From assembly GCA_035283185.1 (NCBI GenBank), contig DATEUJ010000053.1, forward strand, positions 1 through 64,000: a DNA stretch of 64,000 nucleotides, in the 5' to 3' direction. Position numbers and translations under genes: made by a program. Below, one piece after another: positions 62,652 through 64,000 of this stretch. The notes beneath the pieces are model-generated. The model ran no database searches. It saw nothing but the letters and a program-made list of their open reading frames with translations, and was not told the origin of the DNA. The first letter of the stretch is position 1. Every line of letters starts with the position of its first letter. Source of the DNA: DASSFZ01 sp035283185 (GTDB lineage Bacteria > Chloroflexota > Anaerolineae > Fen-1058).

Positions 62652-63854
62652 ATGAAGACGCAGGACTATATTGCTATCGAGGAACAGTACGGTGCGCACA
62701 ACTATCACCCGCTCGACGTCGTGATCGAGCGCGCCGAGGGCGTATGGGTGTTCGACGTCGAGGGCAAGAAGTACCTCGATTTTCTTGCGGCGTACTCGGC
62801 GGTCAACCAGGGCCACTGCCATCCGCGCCTCGTCAAGGCGCTCGTCGAGCAGGCGAGCCAGGTGACGCTGACCTCACGCGCGTTCCGCAACACGCAATTG
62901 CCGCTGCTCGAAAAGGAGCTGTGCGAGCTAAGCGGCTATCAGATGATGCTGCCCATGAACTCCGGGACGGAAGCCGTCGAGACGGCGCTCAAGGCCGCGC
63001 GCAAATGGGGCTACACTGTGAAACACGTCGAGTACGGTAAGGCCGAGATCATCGCCTGCGCCGGCAACTTCCACGGCCGGACGATCGCCATTGTCGGCAT
63101 GAGCACCGAGCCGCAGTATCGCGACGGCTTCGGCCCGTACCCGGCCGGCTTCAAGGTCATCCCGTACGGCGACGCCGATGCGCTGGCCGCGGCCATCACG
63201 CGCAACACGGTCGCGTTTCTGGTCGAGCCGATCCAGGGCGAGAGCGGCGTGAATATTCCGCCTGAAGGCTATCTCAGGCGCGCCGCCGACATTTGCAGGC
63301 AGAACAACGTGTTATTCATGGCCGACGAGATTCAGAGCGGGCTGGGTCGCGCGGGGAAGCTCTTCGCGCACCACTGGGAGGGCGTGCGCGCCGACGTGGC
63401 GATCGTCGGCAAGGCGCTATCCGGCGGGATGTACCCTGCCTCGGCGGTGCTGTCCGATCGTGAAGTCCTCGGCGTGCTCGGTCCGGGCGACCACGGCAGC
63501 ACCTTCGGCGGCAACCCGCTCGCCTGCGCCGTCGCGCGCGAGGCGCTGCGCGTCCTGATCGACGAAAACCTGTTCGAGCGCTCCGTCGAGCTGGGCGAGT
63601 ACTTCAAGGGACGCCTGCAGCGAATCGAGAGCGACACCGTCAAAGAGGTGCGCGGGCGCGGGCTGTTCATCGGTGTCGAGCTGAAGCCGGAAGCGGGCGG
63701 GGCGCGCCGCTTCTGCGAGGCGTTGAGAGATCGCGGCCTGCTGTGCAAGGAGACGCACGAGAACGTCATCCGCTTCGCTCCGCCACTGGTGGTGAAGAAA
63801 GAGGAACTCGATTGGGCGCTGGAGCACATCGAACAGGTGTTGACGACGCTGTAA
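62652..63854 (+). CDS. rocD: Ornithine aminotransferase
   Basis: A 400-residue class III aminotransferase converting ornithine and 2-oxoglutarate to glutamate semialdehyde and glutamate. Seen: EEQYGAHNYHPLDVVIERAEG (typical RocD start), NSGTEAVETALKAARKW, NFHGRT, EPIQGESGVNIPP, ADEIQSGLGRAGKLFA with PLP Asp, and VGKALSGGMYP with the Schiff-base Lys. The HNYHPL start favours ornithine over acetylornithine. Closed by a GGTTTCT-type terminator. Confidence 0.95.
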   Translation: MKTQDYIAIEEQYGAHNYHPLDVVIERAEGVWVFDVEGKKYLDFLAAYSAVNQGHCHPRLVKALVEQASQVTLTSRAFRNTQLPLLEKELCELSGYQMMLPMNSGTEAVETALKAARKWGYTVKHVEYGKAEIIACAGNFHGRTIAIVGMSTEPQYRDGFGPYPAGFKVIPYGDADALAAAITRNTVAFLVEPIQGESGVNIPPEGYLRRAADICRQNNVLFMADEIQSGLGRAGKLFAHHWEGVRADVAIVGKALSGGMYPASAVLSDREVLGVLGPGDHGSTFGGNPLACAVAREALRVLIDENLFERSVELGEYFKGRLQRIESDTVKEVRGRGLFIGVELKPEAGGARRFCEALRDRGLLCKETHENVIRFAPPLVVKKEELDWALEHIEQVLTTL

Positions 63855-63855
63855 A

Positions 63856-63888
63856 AGAAACCAGGTTTCTTCAAGAAACCTGGTTTCT
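63856..63888. terminator. Terminator hairpin (GGTTTCT family)
   Basis: Perfect 15-bp stem AGAAACCAGGTTTCT / AGAAACCTGGTTTCT with a 3-base loop between rocD and a convergent gene. Confidence 0.8.
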
Positions 63889-63890
63889 GA

Positions 63891-64000
63891 TCAGGCTACT
63901 TCGATCTGCGTCGCGTTCATTCCCTTCACGTCGCCGCGCACGAAGGCGTCGGTGTACGGGGCGGTGGGGAACGTCCAGCGATAGATGAATTTGGCGACCG
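63891..64000 (-). CDS. C-terminal part of a gene cut by the window end
   Basis: The minus-strand frame reads VAKFIYRWTFPTAPYTDAF to GMNATQIEVA and stops at 63891. Codon use looks genuine and a terminator follows, but 35 residues do not identify a family. Confidence 0.6.
   Translation of the reverse strand, partial: VAKFIYRWTFPTAPYTDAFVRGDVKGMNATQIEVA

Overview
This is a 64 kb stretch of GC-rich bacterial chromosome with about 50 protein genes on both strands, one probable structural RNA, no tRNA or rRNA, no CRISPR array and no transposase. The gene mix (divergent cbb3-type oxidase, MoxR/DUF58 operon, multidomain STAND-type ATPases, an archaeal-type riboflavin kinase domain, an archaeal-like PBP relative without catalytic residues, secreted protein ending in a YLPLVL-like tail, very many short palindromic repeats) suggests a Chloroflexota bacterium, probably Anaerolineae-like. 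That assignment is an inference from content, not from a phylogenetic marker.

Layout. 0-2 kb: YbaK-type deacylase and a PLP aminotransferase. 2-6.4 kb: DUF4129 / membrane protein / MoxR ATPase / DUF58 / membrane protein operon. 6.5-8 kb: CBS protein, a small protein and a metallo-hydrolase. 8-15.4 kb, mostly minus: site-2 protease, ABC exporter, Lon, FolC. 15.7-18.8 kb: FlgD-Ig lipoprotein and two GT2 glycosyltransferases. 18.9-22.8 kb minus: nadC-nadA-nadB de novo NAD operon. 22.9-25.3 kb: aspS with a short Asp-rich leader peptide and attenuator-like hairpins, then a probable 6S RNA. 25.4-28.7 kb: metallo-beta-lactamase protein with a histone-like tail, MFS transporter, YqeB-like protein. 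28.9-33.7 kb minus: TusA-DsrE fusion, CcoN, CcoO, CcoS-like, small membrane protein, CMD protein, UroD-like methyltransferase. 33.9-38.5 kb: dual-specificity phosphatase, hexapeptide protein, a C39-like peptidase pair (minus), UbiD and a riboflavin kinase-HAD fusion. 38.7-44.9 kb minus: repeat-rich secreted protein, PBP-like pseudoenzyme, V4R-like protein, FtsW/RodA, MTA phosphorylase. 45-50.9 kb minus: a two-gene ATPase system whose larger member joins receiver-like, kinase-like, Nudix-like, Ig-like and ATPase regions. 51-57 kb minus: GDPD fragment, queG, gdhA, uvrA. 57.3-63.9 kb: a PEP-swivel fragment, a three-gene module flanked by two copies of a GH13 N-terminus, the GH13 gene, and rocD.

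Two things stand out. First, aspS is preceded by a perfect-looking leader-peptide attenuator: a 21-codon ORF with five Asp codons, a terminator hairpin, and a competing pairing that overlaps the end of the ORF. Second, several families of palindromic repeats sit inside genes in frame. The commonest has a core with no stop codon in any of six frames and it interrupts conserved motifs in otherwise normal proteins; other simple repeats supply the start or stop codons of at least eight genes.
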